A DNA stretch of 64,000 nucleotides, from the NCBI GenBank assembly GCA_002716945.1, contig PBCF01000002.1, positions 316,776 to 380,775 of the forward strand. Direction: 5' to 3'. The position numbers were made by a program, and so were the translations under genes. The notes beneath the pieces were generated by a model, which saw only the letters and a program-made list of their open reading frames with translations, was not told where the DNA came from and made no database searches. Below, one piece after another: positions 61,547-64,000 of the stretch. The first letter of the stretch is position 1; every line of letters begins with the position of its first letter. The DNA comes from Gammaproteobacteria bacterium. Its GTDB lineage: Bacteria; Pseudomonadota; Gammaproteobacteria; GCA-002705445; GCA-002716945.

Positions 61547-64000
61547 TTAATTTATTTTTAAAACAGATTCAACAAAACTTAGGACGTTTTTAGATGTTTG
61601 ATCTAAAATTATTGTGGTCGCAAAAGTTTCACTACCACCACCTTTGGAATTAAATTGATTGTTTATTTTTTCTGCAATTTGTTTGGCATTATATATATGT
61701 TTAGATGATTTTGAAACACCAATATAACAACTAATTTTGTTATCTTGGTTTTTAACAAAGATAGAAATTGAATCATTAAATTGATTTTTAATTAAATCAG
61801 AAAGTGACTTAATTTGATCAATGCTTAGATCTGTACAATCTTTCAAAAATAATTTCGATGACTTAATATTGATACAATCTGATTGAATGGATTTGAAGAC
61901 GTATTTAGCAAGAGTTTTGTTTAACATAGAAATGTCATTCGACATATCTTTCTGTATATCTTGCATTGCTAATGCTTTTTTTAATAATGTAGATGTATTT
62001 GAATTAAACAAGTTACACAAATTTTTATTTAAATCTGATAAATTTTGATAGTCTTGGTATACTTCTTCTCCAGTAATTGCTTCTATTCGTCTTACACCTG
62101 TTGAAACGCTGGATTCTGATATAATTTTAAACATCCCTATTGATGAGGTTGATTCAACATGAGTTCCGCCGCATAACTCAATAGATCTAGAACCTATATG
62201 AAGCACTCTAACATTATCTTCATATTTTTCATCAAAAAATGCTAGGGCGCCGTTTTGTATGGCTTTCTCATAACTCATATTTTTTATTTGTGTTTTAGTG
62301 TCTTGTTTTATTTCATTCATAATAATTTTTTCAATACTTTTAATTTGTTTGTCAGTTAAAGGGTCTGAATGAGTAAAGTCAAATCGCAAATACTTGTCAT
62401 TTACTAAAGAACCTTGTTGTTGGACGTGATTACCTAGAACCTCACGTAAGGCTTGATGTAACAAATGTGTAGAAGAATGATTAGAAGTAATTTTTCGTCT
62501 TCTATTTATATCGATCAAACAAGTAACTTTGTCTGAAACAGATAATTTACCTTTTTTTAATCTCCCATAATGAACAATACTATTACTAAGTTTATATACA
62601 TTTTCAACATTAAAAATACAATTTTTATTCTCTATAGTACCTGTATCTGCAACTTGCCCACCTCCTTCAGGATAGAAGCTAGTCGATGATAATATAAGCA
62701 TTATTTTTTTGTTATTAGTACTAATTTTTTTATATGATTTATTATTAAAATAAATAGCAAGAATTTTTGCCTGATTTTCTTTTTTTTCATAACCAGTAAA
62801 TTTTGATTTTAAATTAGTGTCTATATAAGCTAAATTAGAATCTTTAAACATACTTGATTTTTTACTTTTAATTTTCTGTTCTTTCATTAACTTAGTAAAC
62901 CCATCTAGATCAATAGATAAATTTTTTTCATTAGCAATCTCTTGGGTAATTTCAACAGGTAGACCGTATGTATCATATAATTTAAAAACTGTTTCTCCAT
63001 CTATAGATTTTTTATTAATTGTAAATTTATTTATCAATTGAAGTCCATGTGATAGTGTATTTAAACAACTCTGTTCTTCATTAAGAATAATTCGTTTTAT
63101 TTTTTTGGTATTATCTTTTATTTCTGGATATACCTTACCAAGTGTATTTTTAATACTATCAACACAAGTATTTAAAAAAGGCTCTGTAATGCCAGAATTA
63201 TATAAGTAACGTATTGATCGCCTTATTAATCTCCTTAGTATATAACCACGTCCTTCTTTATCAGGAATAACACCGTCTGATATTAAGATACATGCCGCTC
63301 TACAATGATCCATTATTATTTTTTTAGTTGAAAAATTAATTTTTTTAATTTTACTGCTTTGATTTAAATAATTATATAAATCATTAAATATTGAGGTTTC
63401 AAAATTATCTGATTTTTTTTCTAAAACGGCATGGATTCTTTCTAATCCCATACCAGTATCAACGCATTTTTTTGGTAAATTTTTTAATTTACCTTTAGAA
63501 TCCTTATCAAATTGAGTAAAAACTAAATTCCATATCTCAGAAAATCTCTCACCTGTATCTCCTGTACCTGGTTTGCTCCCAATAAGTTTATTACCAAGAT
63601 CATAATAAATTTCTGTACAAGGTCCGCAAGGACCAATGTCACCCATTTGCCAGAAATTATCCTTATCACCTAAATATGATAATGATGTATCCTTGATACC
63701 AATTTTATTAGTCCATATATCTGCACATTCTGAATCATCTTTATGTACAGAAATATAAAGTTTATTCTTATCAAGTTTTAATTCTTTTGTTAAAAAATTC
63801 CAAGATAATAGTATAGCCTCTTCTTTGAAATAGTCTCCAAAACTAAAATTACCCAACATCTCAAAAAACGATTGGTGTCGATTAGTAAAACCAATATTAT
63901 CTAAGTCATTATGCTTTCCTCCAACTCTAAGACATTTTTGGCATGTAACAACTCTTTTATGTTTAGGTTTTTCATTACCTAAAAAAATATCCTTAAATTG
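61547..64000 (-). CDS. alaS: Alanine-tRNA ligase, N-terminus cut by window edge
   Basis: The frame stays open to the right edge: above the ORF-track methionine at 63859 it reads 'QFKDIFLGNEKP', 'RVVTCQKCLRVGGKHND' and 'FTNRHQSFFEMLGNFSFGDY', the AlaRS class II core. About 50 N-terminal residues should lie outside. Further motifs: 'GPCGPCTEIYYD', 'DTGMGLERI', the editing domain 'HSSTHLLHQALREVLG' (HxxxH) with CGGTHVESTSSIG, and the C-Ala domain ending GGGSETFATTI. About 817 residues are visible. It charges tRNA-Ala and clears mischarged Ser and Gly. Confidence 0.97.
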   Translation of the reverse strand, partial: QFKDIFLGNEKPKHKRVVTCQKCLRVGGKHNDLDNIGFTNRHQSFFEMLGNFSFGDYFKEEAILLSWNFLTKELKLDKNKLYISVHKDDSECADIWTNKIGIKDTSLSYLGDKDNFWQMGDIGPCGPCTEIYYDLGNKLIGSKPGTGDTGERFSEIWNLVFTQFDKDSKGKLKNLPKKCVDTGMGLERIHAVLEKKSDNFETSIFNDLYNYLNQSSKIKKINFSTKKIIMDHCRAACILISDGVIPDKEGRGYILRRLIRRSIRYLYNSGITEPFLNTCVDSIKNTLGKVYPEIKDNTKKIKRIILNEEQSCLNTLSHGLQLINKFTINKKSIDGETVFKLYDTYGLPVEITQEIANEKNLSIDLDGFTKLMKEQKIKSKKSSMFKDSNLAYIDTNLKSKFTGYEKKENQAKILAIYFNNKSYKKISTNNKKIMLILSSTSFYPEGGGQVADTGTIENKNCIFNVENVYKLSNSIVHYGRLKKGKLSVSDKVTCLIDINRRRKITSNHSSTHLLHQALREVLGNHVQQQGSLVNDKYLRFDFTHSDPLTDKQIKSIEKIIMNEIKQDTKTQIKNMSYEKAIQNGALAFFDEKYEDNVRVLHIGSRSIELCGGTHVESTSSIGMFKIISESSVSTGVRRIEAITGEEVYQDYQNLSDLNKNLCNLFNSNTSTLLKKALAMQDIQKDMSNDISMLNKTLAKYVFKSIQSDCINIKSSKLFLKDCTDLSIDQIKSLSDLIKNQFNDSISIFVKNQDNKISCYIGVSKSSKHIYNAKQIAEKINNQFNSKGGGSETFATTIILDQTSKNVLSFVESVLKIN

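Noticed and set aside
1-64000. CRISPR arrays, insertion sequences, prophage genes, riboswitches
   Set aside because: I looked for regular repeats, transposase or integrase motifs, phage proteins and long structured leaders. Coding density is too high to leave room, and none was found.

Overview
The window is a compact, AT-rich bacterial chromosome segment. The right-hand gene order (alaS, lysC, csrA, tRNA-Ser; grpE-dnaK-dnaJ-dapB; fabD-fabG-acpP-fabF-pabC-tmk-holB; rmuC) is that of a gammaproteobacterium. The very low GC and very short intergenic gaps suggest a streamlined marine lineage of the SAR86 or Thioglobaceae kind. That placement is inference from gene order and composition, not from a marker-gene tree.

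Bases 1 to about 42.4 kb form one almost gap-free plus-strand surface-glycan locus. It starts with the end of a class III aminotransferase gene, then a Wzz chain-length regulator, a PglK-like ABC flippase, a LegB-like dehydratase with a DegT-type aminotransferase, a Wzy-like polymerase and a PglF/WbpM-like 4,6-dehydratase. Next come a putative transferase, a nucleotidyltransferase, a polysaccharide deacetylase and three sugar-nucleotide SDR enzymes, one of them a clear SQD1-type UDP-sulfoquinovose synthase. A GT4 transferase, a WecA/WbpL-like initiating transferase, a heparinase II/III-like gene split in two frames, an AsnB-type amidotransferase and a GT2 transferase follow. From about 21.4 to 31.3 kb is a nonulosonate-type module: an HddC-like nucleotidyltransferase, a CBS-GHMP kinase fusion, a NeuB-SAF-TIM-barrel fusion, two SDRs, a CMP-sugar synthetase, two aminotransferases, a GNAT acetyltransferase and a free TIM-barrel isomerase.

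The most striking part is 33.2 to 41.6 kb. It holds a PhyH-type oxygenase, a cytidylyltransferase-PEP mutase fusion (Fom1 layout), phosphonopyruvate decarboxylase (Fom2), an iron alcohol dehydrogenase (FomC/PhpC) and a B12-binding radical SAM protein that resembles Fom3, the methylase of cytidylyl-2-hydroxyethylphosphonate. A TagB/TagF-like glycerophosphotransferase follows. The tungstate ABC transporter genes tupB, tupC and tupA are interleaved with these. No HppE (Fom4) or FomD is visible. I infer that the product is a CMP-activated hydroxyalkyl phosphonate that is transferred to the glycan, not fosfomycin.

From 42.5 kb on the content is housekeeping. A DCC-family protein gene converges on a small lipoprotein gene. 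Then a long minus-strand run reads grpE, dnaK, dnaJ, dapB, fabD, fabG, acpP, fabF, pabC, tmk, holB, metX and a staphylococcal-nuclease-like gene that the ORF track missed because it has no ATG, GTG or TTG start. ispG runs divergently from grpE and converges on sseA. After a DUF4149 membrane protein come tRNA-Arg(TCT), rmuC, a lone GT4 transferase on the plus strand, tRNA-Ser(GCT), csrA, lysC and alaS, which runs off the right end. I saw no insertion sequence, integrase, CRISPR array or prophage gene. No gene-free stretch exceeds about 120 bases once the nuclease gene is counted.
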